Shown: positions 22,381 to 33,799 of the stretch, in pieces
Position numbering within the stretch: position 1 is the first letter of the stretch
How the letters are laid out: every line of letters starts with the position of its first letter
Notes under the pieces: generated by a model
The model's input: the letters and a program-made list of their open reading frames with translations, nothing else
Databases searched by the model: none
What the model was told of the DNA's origin: nothing
Made by a program: the position numbers and the translations under genes
Assembly (NCBI RefSeq): GCF_027409185.1
Contig: NC_084462.1
Span: 18,265,577 to 18,329,576 of the forward strand
Direction: 5' to 3'
Source: Cynocephalus volans
Lineage: Eukaryota; Chordata; Mammalia; Dermoptera; Cynocephalidae
DNA length: 64,000 bases

Positions 22381-22769
22381 TTACATCATAACACTCCATT
22401 AAACAAGCACTTACTGGGGAATGCTCCGAGACCCAGGAATGGCCAACGTGACCTACGGTGGGCTGGGTTCTGAGAAAGCCATTATGTCCCTGACAGAAGT
22501 TCAGGTACAGCTGGTTCTCTCACCCACTCTTTGTTTCTTCCTCTCATGAATGCACAGGCACTGTCATGGGTCATGGGAGCCACCCTGCAGCAATGGAGCT
22601 TCCAGCATGAGGGAAAGGCTGAGAGGACCATGGAGAGGCTGGCTCTTGCCTCTGCAAGCCTGCTGAATCAGTGTTGGTAATGGCCCACCTCTTGAGTGTT
22701 TGTAATTGAGAAGAATAAATTCATATTTGTTTAAGTCACTCTTGAAAATAAACCAACAGAAGCAATCAT

Positions 22770-23000
22770 CTGTGGGGCCCTCAAGAGACTCACAATATAG
22801 TGGGAGATGCATGTAGAAACAAAAAATGGTAATTTGTTGTGGTAAGTACAACGTGAGAGCTCTCAAGGATGTGTGGGAGACCAGAGAAGGGGGAACCTGA
22901 GCCTAACCCAGTTGTGGAACCAGGGAAGGCCGCCTCTGAGTGCCTGAGGAGGGCCTTAAGGCATGTGGAGGAGAAGAAAGCAGCTTGGGGCAAGAGAAAA
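22770..23000 (-). mobile_element. Probable L2 fragment, antisense
   Basis: Text such as GGAAGGCCGCCTCTGAGTGCC and the preceding AGACCAGAGAAGG resembles antisense L2 internal sequence. Strongly degraded. Confidence 0.4.
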
Positions 23001-23639
23001 AGCCTGGAGGAGAGAACTTAAAGTGGCCTACGCAGGAATCCCATAACCCATGCTGGAAAATTACAACCAGCTCAGTTTTGCTAGAGTGTGACATGCATGG
23101 AAGAAAACAAAATGTTAACATATGTATTTGCAAACTTCTGACCACCCTCCCTATTGGCCTTTGCCATGCTGACCTGCCCAGGGGGTGGAATGGACAGGGT
23201 AGAAGGCCAGAGCTGGCCACGCTTCTCCATTTGAGGAAGGAGGGGAGGTGGGCCACAGGGAGAAGAAGAAGACAAGGGAGTGGCATTTAAGAGTTAATGA
23301 AGGGAGAAGAGGAAATGAGCTTAGCCGTTCCCAGAAGGACTAGAGCTTTGAGGGGAGAGGTGTGAAAAGTGGGTTTTTAGGACATCCCTCCTCGTGTGAA
23401 GGCCTTGCAAAAGAAATTGTCAGTAAAGATTCTCATTATAGTTCAGTGATTTGGGGGTGGATTTTTGTCGGTTGCATTGCTGGCTGTTGGAAGCTGAGTC
23501 CTCCTTAAGATGGGATAAAGAAGGCCCAGTTCCCTTTGGGTTACAGTGAGGTACAAGGCAGGGGGCAGAGGAGATCGGGCCAGTGGATACCCAGGGGGTC
23601 ACACCACAGAGAATCTCTTAGGTCTGGGACTTTGTCCCG

Positions 23640-23830
23640 CAGGCAGGGAGGACCTTTTGGATCTTGGGAAAATTTAGCTTCCCTGAAGCTCAGTTGCTTC
23701 TTCTGTAAAATGGAGATCCTAATGATGCCTATCCTATAGTTTTGTCATCAGTAAACCACACATGACAATAGACCTAACCAATTTTCTGGCACAGAGTAAG
23801 CCCTTCATTAATGTTAATTGAATCTGGACT
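23640..23830 (+). mobile_element. MIR SINE, sense
   Basis: CTTCTGTAAAATGGAGATCC, CTGGCACAGAGTAAGCCCTTCA and TAATGTTAATTGAAT follow the MIR 3' half. Confidence 0.75.
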
Positions 23831-24159
23831 TGACTTTACCCACCCAAACTGATCTGCCCCATGTCCTGTTCATTTAGGCCCAGCCCTCTCTCTAGAGCTG
23901 ATCCAAAGTTTGAACCAAAGCATCACATTATGAGACTATCCTGTTTCATAGTAGCCTTTATCCCTTGATCCAAAGGAAGGAGCAAGGTGGACATTTTAGT
24001 GGGCAGAGGAGAAACACAAACAGCATGATTCATTACAAGGCTCTGGAACTTGAGCTGGCTCTTTATGCAGATCATGACCAAGGGCCTAAAATGAGGAACA
24101 GAAGGCCAAGGGACATAGATGAAATAAAAGATTAACAAACATGTATTGCATATTTACTC

Positions 24160-24345
24160 TGTGTGTTTCTGTGCAGTGTTTCCCTTAGCTTCACGACAGC
24201 TTATGATGTGGGTACTTGTATTAACTCCTTTATAGTGACAGAAAACAGCCAAGAGAGGTAAAGTGATTTGCCCAAAGTCACACAGCTTGGAAAAGGCACA
24301 TGCAAGGCTTGGACTCAGATTGTTTGCTGTTAGTCTGAGCTCTTG
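24160..24345 (-). mobile_element. MIR SINE, antisense
   Basis: GAGAGGTAAAGTGATTTGCC and CACACAGCTTGG match the reverse MIR core. Confidence 0.8.
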
Positions 24346-24930
24346 GATTTTAAGATGTGTTGCCTCCCTACAGAAAGCCAGGAAGGCTCTTTGCAAATCC
24401 TCGTGGAGGAGTGAATATGCAAACATGCATTAAGCACAGTCATAAGCTTACCTTGAAAGGCCAGATGATTTGATTCTATAGAGTTATCATCCAAAAAGAA
24501 AAAGAGGTATTTATGAGTTTAACCTCACCCTCATAACCCACTCCGTTCAAATAAATCTCTGCAGTTATACAGAGATGTAGGGAGCTACCCCAAATCAGAT
24601 AGTGCCACACACATGCTATTTCTCTTGCAGGATCATTCCTGGAGGGCCTTCCTGCAGCCACATGGCATCAAGTGTGACCATTGCAAAGTACAAACAGGAT
24701 TAAAAGGGAAACATCTGTGCTTTGCAAGGCTGCACTAACTCAAGACAAACAAGCTGTGCATTTATCCAAATGCTCAGTGACTTTTGCTGTGGATATGGTT
24801 GGTGACTGTCCAGGACGGGTGTTGGTTAGAAGAGACCTAGACATCCCAGCTACCGAGTACTTTGAGTAGACCGGGGCACAAAGACATGTGTTCGATTCTA
24901 TAATGTCAGTGTGATTTGGAGACGATCCTC

Positions 24931-25200
24931 TTTTTTTTTTTTTTTTTTTGGTCAAAGTTAGTGAGTCATTTATTAAATTTCCCTCCTGGGATGAAGTCTT
25001 GAGTTGTAGAACAACTCCAAATATGCACCGCTATTTTGTTAAAATGCCTTGGATCCCATACAGGGCTCTGAACTTCAGACAAAGTTGGCCAGGATTTGAT
25101 CCTCAAAAGAGAAGAGGAGGCCCCATCAAGATGCCCACTTGCCTAAAGCTATTTGTTTGGTCCAAAAAAGTCTCATTTTGTGGAGGGAAAAACTTAATTA
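24931..25200 (-). pseudogene. Candidate retrocopy 3' end with poly(A) tail
   Basis: A clean T19 run at 24931-24949 is followed on the plus strand by sequence whose complement reads AATAAA about 20 nt before the A tail (TTTAATAAATGACTCAC...GACC-A19). A polyadenylation signal at the canonical distance from a long A run, with no known LINE/SINE text upstream, is the signature of a reverse-transcribed mRNA. I do not recognise the parent gene, and no long minus-strand frame exists, so the copied part may be UTR. The 5' limit and target-site duplication are uncertain. Confidence 0.4.
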
Positions 25201-26829
25201 CCAGTGAATGAAGCAACTCTCAGAACATATGGTTTTAAGTTTTGCCAAGATTCAAGGCCAATGTATTACTTTATTATTGTTGTTGTTGTTGTTAATCTTT
25301 ACTTGAAAGATATGTAACGCCACTCAGTAAATCCCTTTATTGAGGACACCAAAGCTGGTGAGTGTCTGAAAACCAAAACTGAACGGTGGACTGCTGATCA
25401 GAGGCGCTATTTGAGCAACTGAGCAGCAAAAACATCTTTGTCATATATCAACATTAAAGGGTGACTACAAAGTATGTTCTGTAATGGCTTTTTCCCCCAA
25501 CAAAGAAATAGCACTCTCCTTTGTTTGGAGAATCTACTTTGATGCTTCGAAAATAATTTGCTTTCCTGATCCTGATTTTGTTATTTTCCTTTGACAACTG
25601 TGTTCTGCCTGTCTCTGAACCAATATTTGGAAGGAATGTTTTCCTCTGTTTATAGTTCCATGTTTCAGGGTAGACGTCATGGCTAAAGGAGACACAATTT
25701 GCGAAAAGTCCTGTTCTCTGAGCGCCAAGGAAAACATGTTTTTAAAATGTTGCTAACACATTAGCTTTGGCATCTTTAAAACTCATTCTTCTCTTTTTGG
25801 TCTCTCCCCAACTTTGCTGTCAGTGAACTGTGTGGTCTTGTGAGTGACCCAGAGCAGAGACATGCATTGTAGCCCTGTCTCCAACTGGCAAAGGGTGTCT
25901 GTGACAACATTATTTCCCCTTTTCAACCTAAAGGGGGCTATGGAGTGGGACAGAGTGCCACCTGTGTCTATAAAAACAGGCTAGAGTTGGGACTATTGGG
26001 ACTACACATGTAAGAGACCAGACATTCAATTGAGAATTGTTATATTTGACCAGAGAGTAGAGAAACATACCAGCCTATCTAGAAATGATGAATTGAGTTT
26101 TAGGGCTGACAAACAGACTAAGGGTTTATGAATGACCCTTTTACTTTGTTGACATTCAAGTGACCCCTGTGTCCTCTAAATGGTGTAGGACAGCCATCTT
26201 TTCTGAGTCCTAATAGTTCCTTCTACTTTATAAATGGCCAGATCAAAGCACATTAGTGCTCTCTCGGGGGCTAACTCTTTAAATGCCTCCTGTACAATGG
26301 GCCTCAAAGGCGCCTGCCTCCTACCTAAATGGGCCTTACTGCAAAATCCTAATGCACTTCCTCACATTGGGGCATCTGCTGCCTCTGCAGCATGGGCCCT
26401 CCACAAGGCCACAGCAGTAACTGCTGAATATTTTATCAGCTGTGCCTCTCCATGCAGTCTGCATCTCGATGTCATCTTTCCTGTTGTGACACCCTTTTCC
26501 CTTAAAGGAGCCACCAGCAATGATGTATTGTAGTCTGTTTAGAAAGGAGGACTCAGCCAGGCTCCCAGTTAAGCTGTGAGAACATTATCCTTCCTGTGAA
26601 CAGATCTCTGAAAGTTTGTGCAGATGGTGGTAAAAGGGAACATTCCAAGGAGGGTTTTGCTCTCATGAAAGTCCCCAGTCTGCCCCCAACTCTCTTTCAG
26701 ATAACCTCTGGGAAAGAATTTTTTTTTTTTAAGAAATGTGAAACTAGAAGATCAGAAGATTGCCTTTTCAAAAGGCACTAGTGTCTAAGACTACTATTCT
26801 TATTCTTTTGTTTTAGAACTTGGGTGTAT
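25201..26829. other. Unassigned intergenic sequence
   Basis: Contains a short (TTG)n run near 25277-25292. No coding frame or repeat could be assigned with confidence. Confidence 0.5.
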
Positions 26830-27080
26830 TCATTTATTCCTACAACTAATATTTATTAGTTCCTACTCTGTCAGGCACTAGGCAAGGCACCGTGTATCAG
26901 CCCTGAACAGGAAAAGGCCAACCTTGCTCTCAGAGAACAGAGAGCCCAGTGAAGGGTTTATTCATTTACACATTCATTCATTTAACATCTATTTACTTAG
27001 TGCCTACTATTGCCTGGCATTGTTCTAGGGACAGGGATACATCATGAACAAAACAAACAAAAATCATTGTAGTGGGAGGT
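26830..27080 (-). mobile_element. L2 3' end fragments, antisense
   Basis: ATTTATTAGTTCCTACTCTGTCAGG, then a second parallel block CATTCATTCATTTAACATC...GTTCTAGGGACAGGGATAC and GTAGTGGGAGGTGAA, match the antisense L2 tail twice. Confidence 0.65.
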
Positions 27081-27099
27081 GAACATTTTTTAGATAATC

Positions 27100-28600
27100 A
27101 CACAATGTGTATAATTATAGAACGTGATAAGCAAAATGAAGAAATGCCTTTCCTGGGATTCTGTATCCAGCTAAACTATCATTCAGCAGCAAAGGCAAAA
27201 CAGAGACACTTTCAGATGGACAACAAATAAGAGAGTTTATTGCCAGCAGATGCTCACTCTCAGAAGAAAGTGAACAAAGAAGAAAGGCATGAAAAATAAG
27301 AAGCAATAGACAGCACAACAAATCTATGAAATACTTTGGCATGCAATGATCTACTGCATCTAAATTTTATAAATAGTATTTTAAAAGTACTTTTGTATTT
27401 TAACAGAGAAAAAAACCAAAATTAATGAAAACAGTGAAATAGAAAACCAAGATAAAGGAGAAAGGATTTTTAAAAGTTGTCTTTTTAATCAGACAAACAA
27501 AATACACAAGCCTCTAGCAAGAGTTTCTTTTAAAAGGGGATGAAACAGGAATAGAAGGAAATAAACACAGAAAGAGTTGAGTTTTTTTTTTTAATTAGGA
27601 GGATACAATGAATAACTTTATGCCAACAAACTTGAAAACTTAGATGAAATGAATCATTTAATAGAAAAATATAGACTACTAAAATGGGCTCAAGAAGATT
27701 TTTTAAGTACTAAATAAGCCAACAACTATTAAAGAACTTGAACTGCCAATCAAAAGTACTCCCACCACTACTCCCATAACCCACCCTCAACCCCCATACA
27801 TATAGATAAAAGACACCGATTGTTTTACAGGTGAGTTATAACAAAACTTCAAAGAATAGAGAGCCCTCATCTTATAAAAACTGTTTCAGAGACTGGAAAA
27901 AGTAGGGAAGATACTGAAATAATTTTATAGAGTTAGTATAATCATGATGCCCAAACCAGAATCTTATGATGCCACAAGGAGAGAAGGTCCAAACACCTCT
28001 GATCTGCCCACTGTCCCAGAAATGGAAGTGCCAGTCACCTTGCATGTAGGAAAGCTCAGGAAAGAAAGGTGGGTTATCATGTGTTGTCGTTCACATCAAA
28101 CCATGTACTGAAGTGAGAACATTGCTTAATGAACACAGGTCTCACCCTAGACCTAGATGAGACCATATCAGAAGCTGGAATTACGAAGATGAACTCTACC
28201 AAATCGGCCTAGTTCATTTAAATGCAATTGCTAATAATATCACTTCACTCAAAATGAGAAATGTGGGACAAGTGCTAAACCAAATGGTATGCCAGGCCAA
28301 ACCACTAAAAAACCAGGACAGAGCTGAGCCAACCAGGAAGATGACATCCCGTACCAGTAAGAGTGAACAGCAATGTTAGGGATGTAAAATCAAAATAAGT
28401 GCTAAAATCAATAGCATTCCTCTATAACAATAGAAACCAGTTAGAAAGTATAATAGAAACAAAATACATACAAAATGTAACAGAAGAAAAAGACACACAC
28501 AACCACCAAAAGTATCTATACCAACTGTGAATACATCAATTTTATGAAGAAAAGTACAAAACATGACCAGAGGAAAATTTTTTTTAAGTATGGTTAATTA
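27100..28600 (+). mobile_element. Old L1/HAL1-like remnants, sense
   Basis: 27140-27360 carries degraded ORF1-side text (GACAAC...AGAGAGTTTATTGCCAGCAGA). 27600-28600 carries ORF2-like sense text (TTTATGCCAACAAACTTGAAAACTT; GACCAGATGGTTTTACAGGTGA-like). No frame is open. Confidence 0.5.
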
Positions 28601-28781
28601 TATATACAAGATTGGGAACCTTCAATATATTAAATTCTCTTCTGATATAATACAATAATAATTATATAATATAATAATAACATAACAATTATAATAATAG
28701 AATATAATTCTCTTCCAATTAATTTATAAAGCGAATTCAATCAGAAATAAAAAGAGCTTAAAGCAATCTGAGTGCAAGATC

Positions 28782-29245
28782 TGTTAAATTTAACAGGCCC
28801 AGAGAGATATACATGTAGGACTTCAGTCATGGCCCTCTCACCCTTGTCAGGGATAATTGTGAAACTGAATGTTTTAGCAACTGTTTTCAGACCAGTTGCC
28901 ACCCCAGTGTGTATAAACTACCCAAATGTTATCACAAGTTGTACAATATGACCCTCACCCTTCCTTTGTTGCAAGGTTCCTGGAATTTATGACACAAAGA
29001 GCAGTGTTTAGCCAATCAGTAGCTTATGTTATTTTGGTGAACAACTTGGCAAACAACTTTGGAACTCCCCGCCTAACGTCTGCATTTCTCCTTTTAAACA
29101 TCACTTAGTGACTGCTGCTGGATGGAGCATAAAATTCACGGCGACTTGAATTTGTGTTTTCCTGGGCTGCAGTTCTAAACCTTAGCCCAAATAAACTCAC
29201 TATTTTTATATTTTTGCCTTTGTTTCTTCCTTCGGTTGACAAATC
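28782..29245 (+). mobile_element. ERV-type solo LTR
   Basis: It starts near TGTTAAATTTAACAGG and has a promoter-like CTCCTTTTAAACATCAC segment, an AATAAACTCACT polyadenylation block near 29190 and an end near TTCGGTTGACA. The layout (U3, R with AATAAA, pyrimidine-rich U5) is typical of a gammaretrovirus-like LTR about 460 bp long. No internal viral genes flank it. Confidence 0.6.
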
Positions 29246-29329
29246 CCAGCATGGTTTCCCCAGGAACTTCCCAAGCTTATTCAAAATGTTATATGAAGGA
29301 TGAAAAGCTAGAAATAGCTTAAGCATTGT

Positions 29330-30139
29330 TGATGAAAAGAAACAAATAAAGAGGAAATTGCTCTACTAGATATCAACATTTTTACAGAGCTTTGGGGTTT
29401 AAAATACTGTGGTAATAATGAGCTGACAGGTCAATGAAATAGAATATGAAGAACAGACAAACCAATGTACACGGAAACTAATGTTATGAAGCAGTGGGGA
29501 AAAGGATTCATGACAATCGATAATCCATATGAAAAATCAGTTCCCTCTCCATAGTGTATGCAACAATAAATTCCAGATGGACTAAAGAATTAAATGTAGA
29601 AAACAATATTAGAAAACTTTTAATAGAAAATATAGAAAAATAAATTTTTGGCCTTCATGTAAGAAAGATTTCTTAAGCAAGACACACAGAATGTAAACTG
29701 TAAAGTAAAAGATGAGTAAATTTGACTACAGTAAAATAAAACCTCTATACGATAAAAGAAAAAGTAAAAATATAAGACACAGACAAGGAGAAGCAATTAC
29801 TGATTAAAGTGTGGTTTCCAAAATATATGAAGAAAGAATTCCTAAGACGAGAGGAAGAAAACAAAAGCACTCAATAGAAAAATGGGTAAAGAAAATACGC
29901 AGGTAATGCATTGATGGGGAAATTTGTATAGAAAATAAATATACATGGGAAAAAAAATGCTCGGTCTTACTAGGAATCAGGCAAATGCAAATTAAAACAA
30001 CAAGATACTGTTTCACACCCATCAGATAGGCAAAAATGTAAAAGCTTGACAATACTGAGAGTGGCAAGAATGGAGAGAAATAGAAACTCTCAAATATTCT
30101 GTGCAAGTATAAATTGGCACAAACTTTTGCAGAACCACT
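29330..30139 (+). mobile_element. Old L1 ORF2 remnant, sense, left of LTR insertion
   Basis: Degraded ORF2 C-terminal text (ACAGAGCTTTGGGGTTTAAAATACTG; CAAATGCAAATTAAAACAACAAGATACTG) runs up to AACTTTTGCAGAACCACTGG, where an LTR interrupts it. It resumes at 31018. Confidence 0.75.
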
Positions 30140-31017
30140 GGCTGTGTTGGGTAACACGGGTCTTACGTGTGGTCTCCCTCCCTCAACTTCTGTTTCCAGG
30201 TGTGTGCCTGAACTCTTTTCACAAAACGTGTGTGTGGGGGGATCCTCACACCAACCAATTCTCCAGCTCTTGAGACACCAACTGGGTGTCCCACAATTCA
30301 ATTCAATTCTGACACTAATTACCCAGAGTTAGCCCAGACCCCACAGATTAAGGACTTGGCCCCACAAGACTGCCTCCATTTCAGACTCCAATCAGTTTGC
30401 CACCTGTACTTCTGACCGACTGGCTATACATCAGGTTTTCCCATGATTCCCTCCTCAGGTTTAATAATTCGCTAGCATGACTCACAGAACTCAGGAGAAT
30501 GTTTTACTTACTATTACTGGTATATTATAAAAGATACAACTCAGGAACAGCCAAATAGAAAAGAGGAATAGGGTCAGGTATGGGGGAGGGGCACGAAGTT
30601 CAGTGCCCTCCCTCTCCAGCACCTCCAAGTGTTCACCAACCTGGAAGCTCTCTAAATCCTGTCCTTTAGGGTTTTTATGGAGGTTCCCTTATGCAGGCAT
30701 GAAAATTAAATCACCGACCACTGGTGATAAACTCAATCTCCAGTCCTTCCCGGAGGTTGATGAGGACATGAGGTTAAAAGTTCCCACCCTCTGATCGCAT
30801 GGTTGGTTCCTCTGGCAAGCAGACCCCATCCTGAAGCTATCTAGGGGCTATAAAGAGTCACCTCATTAGTACGAACCCAGGCATGGTTGATAGAGGCTTG
30901 TTATTAATAACAAAAGACACTTTTGTTATCACTCCTAGACTCAGGAAATATCAAGTATTTTCAGAAGCTCTGTGTCAGGAACGAGGAAGACCACATATAT
31001 ATTTCTTACCTATCACA
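30140..31017 (-). mobile_element. Ancient ERV-type solo LTR (family A, copy 2), antisense
   Basis: The reverse complement is homologous to 172-1012 throughout, beginning TGTGATAGG at 31017 and containing CTTCAGGATGGGG, CCTCCATAAAAACCCTAAAGG and TTAGTGTCAGAATTGAATTG. L1 text continues on both sides, so this LTR inserted into an existing L1. The boundaries are good to within about 10 bp on the left. Confidence 0.6.
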
Positions 31018-32110
31018 ATGCCCTAGAGGAACTCTTACACATGTGCATAGTAAAACAGGTCCAAGAAAGTTCATTGCATCATTGCTTGTAATAACCCTTA
31101 AATGCTATCAATTAGTAGCAATAATATAATGTTCATCTGCTGGTAATAGAGACCTATCTATAGAGGAGTTTATTCTCTTGCATTAAAAAAAAAAATGTCT
31201 AGAGCTGGGATGAAGGCCACAAAATCACTAGGGACCCAGTTCTCTTCTGTCTTCCTGGCCTGTCATACTTAGCAGGTGGCTTCCATCCTCAGATCACCTC
31301 ATGGTTAAATATGGCTGCTGGAGCTCTGGTTATCAAATCCATATCCCAAGCAACTAGAGAGGGAAAGGAAGGAAGAACATAGGAGCATGCCCCAGTCTGC
31401 CTCTTTAAACGAGTCTTCTCTTATGTCCTTCCCAGGAATTCCTCTTTATATTGTAGTGTCCAGAATATAGACAAGGCCACACCTGGGAGCAAGGTAGGGA
31501 AATGTAGGCTTTTAACTGGGCACATAGCTGCTTTGAATAAATATGGAGTTATGATACTTGAAGAGGGAGAAAGGAATTTGGGAAGCAACCAGCAGTCTTT
31601 GCCACTCCACCTAAATGTCTATCTTTCAGAGAATGGATAAATACATTGCAGGAAATTCGTGCAGTGGGGTACTATGGTGGTAAAAACAAGGGAAATGCAG
31701 TTACATGAATCCATATGGGTAATCCTCAAAACAAAATCTCTTGTCTAAAATAAAGCAAGTTGTAGAGTGATTTCAGGTATATGATATCATTTATATAAAG
31801 TTTAAAAGCCTGCAAAACAACACAATGTATCTTCTATGGCTACATAAAATACATATGTTGGGAAGGTGTAAACACATGAATGAGAATGAAAAATACTAAA
31901 CACAGGATGTTGGTTACTTCTGGAGAGGGAGGGCAAGCAATGTGATCAGAAACAGATACATCAAGAGTTTCAATTCTACCTATAATGCTTTATTTCTGAG
32001 AAAAGAAAAGTAAAAAGCTTTGGAGAAAACAGCAAAATATTAAAACTTGTTAAAGTTAAATTATGAGTATGCAGCATTTAACCTATTATTCCCTATACAT
32101 TTTTTGCATG
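31018..32110 (+). mobile_element. Old L1 remnant, sense, right of LTR insertion
   Basis: CCTAGAGGAACTCTTACACATGTGCA continues the ORF2 text broken at 30139. A 3' UTR-like end follows with ATGTTGGTTACTTCTGGAGAGG. About 31190-31600 is not clearly L1 and may be unrelated or inserted. Confidence 0.6.
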
Positions 32111-32169
32111 TTTGACATTTTTCATAGTTTGTGAGCTAGAGGAAGAGATTGAAGTCACATAAAGGCATA

Positions 32170-32450
32170 ATTTAATGAGGTGTAACTCACATATAGTGAA
32201 TTCCTACATCTCAAAGATACAGCTTGATAAATATTTACAAAGTAAAATACATCGAGAGCATGGTATGGAATCCTGCATTCCAGAAGTTTCCTCTCAGTGA
32301 CAGACCCAGCAAAAAAAACCACCTCTGTGACTTCTATTACCATTGATTATGTTTTCTGTTTTGTTTTACTTTCCTGTGAAGGAATCATGCAGAATCATAT
32401 AGCAGCATATTCTCTTTAATGGCTGACTTCATTTTCTCAAGATTATGTGT
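32170..32450 (-). mobile_element. Old L1 3' UTR fragment, antisense
   Basis: GGTGTAACTCACATATAGTGAA and the following text resemble an antisense L1M 3' UTR. Confidence 0.45.
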
Positions 32451-33049
32451 ATGACATTCATCCTAAGAAGCTGTTTTCTAATCTTCTTCAGTGCTGTGAA
32501 AACAGAAGGCAGGAACTATGGGTTCAACATAAGGAAGAAGTTCATGGTTAAGTCCCAGAGCCCTGCAAAGCAGCCGGGAGGGAGACCTAAGTTTGGGGCA
32601 GTTTTCAGAATCCTTCTGTACCCGTGGCTGTTTAGGCAGTTGGTGTCCTGTTGACAGCTATAGGTGGATTTGACAATATTCCCAAATTCCCTCCTGGCCC
32701 TCAGTTTCCCGTTTCCCTCTCTTGCCTGATATCTGCTTTAAATAAAGTAACAACCAACTGTCAGGGGCTGTGGGAGAGGCTCTAGAGAATGTTGCCATCT
32801 CAGCTCTCAGACAGCTCACCAGGGGTGTTAAAATAATTAAAACTGAAAAGGTATTATTTTTAGGCATGTGTCCAAGGTTTGCCTCTTTTAGGTGCCCTTG
32901 GTTCGCGTCTCTCATTTACTGACAGTGTCTTTTTTTTCACTAAATAGAACAAAATACACCTTAATTTTATGGCCTGATTAATTTAAAATTCATTTTACGT
33001 TGACCTAAGGGTTTGTGGTGGGATGACCCATAGTTTTTTGTTGTTGTTG

Positions 33050-33400
33050 TTTGTTTTTTAATAGACTTTATTTTTTAGAGCAGTTTTAGGTTAACAGCAA
33101 AATGAAGCAGAAGGTACAGAGATTTCGCATACACCTTCTGTCCCCCCACACGCACAGCGCCCCCCGACTATCAACATCCCCCACAAGAGTGGTATATTTG
33201 CTACTATTGATGAACCTACACTGACACATCACTTCACTCAGTCCCTAGTCGACATTAGGGTTGGTTCATTTTTGGTGCTGAGCATTCTATGGGTTTGGAC
33301 AAATGTAAAATGACATGTACCATATCCACCAGCATAGTATCATACAGAGAGGTTTCACTGCCCTGAAAATCTTAAAAGTGCACCCTGCCAGCACTTTTTG
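33050..33400 (-). mobile_element. Old L1 3' UTR fragment, antisense
   Basis: TAGAGCAGTTTTAGGTTAACAG, CCCCCACAAGAGTGGTATATTTG and GGTTCATTTTTGGTGC are characteristic antisense L1M 3' text. Confidence 0.8.
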
Positions 33401-33751
33401 ACATTAACTCCTTCATGTTGTTTTTGTCGAAAATGTTAAATAACTAAACAAAACACAGAAATATGTTATTATAAAGGTACAGACACGCTGATGAGGTCTC
33501 TCCATCAGTACTTTAAGTGTTTCCTGGTGTGTGATCTGTTTCCTGTGTGTTGAGTGTCAGCAGACTGTGATCCATCTACCTGCTCCCCCATGTGTGGGGG
33601 CTGCAAGGTGGGTCACTGTCCCCAGTCGGCTATCATAGCCGGACAAGTGCTCCCATTGACTGCTCACATTTCCCTGGTATCCACCTGTGAAATTAATGGA
33701 CTGATGGAAGTCTTATCCAAAATAATGGAGGCTGGTATGAAAACACACATG

Positions 33752-33788
33752 CACGCACACACGCACACACACACACACACACACACAC
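33752..33788. repeat. (AC)n microsatellite
   Basis: CACACA units with occasional GC interruptions at the left end. Confidence 0.95.
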
Positions 33789-33799
33789 TCTACACGGAG

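Noticed and set aside
28782..29245. Start of a complete endogenous provirus
   Set aside because: Only one LTR is seen and no gag, pol or env-like text follows. L1 sequence resumes downstream.
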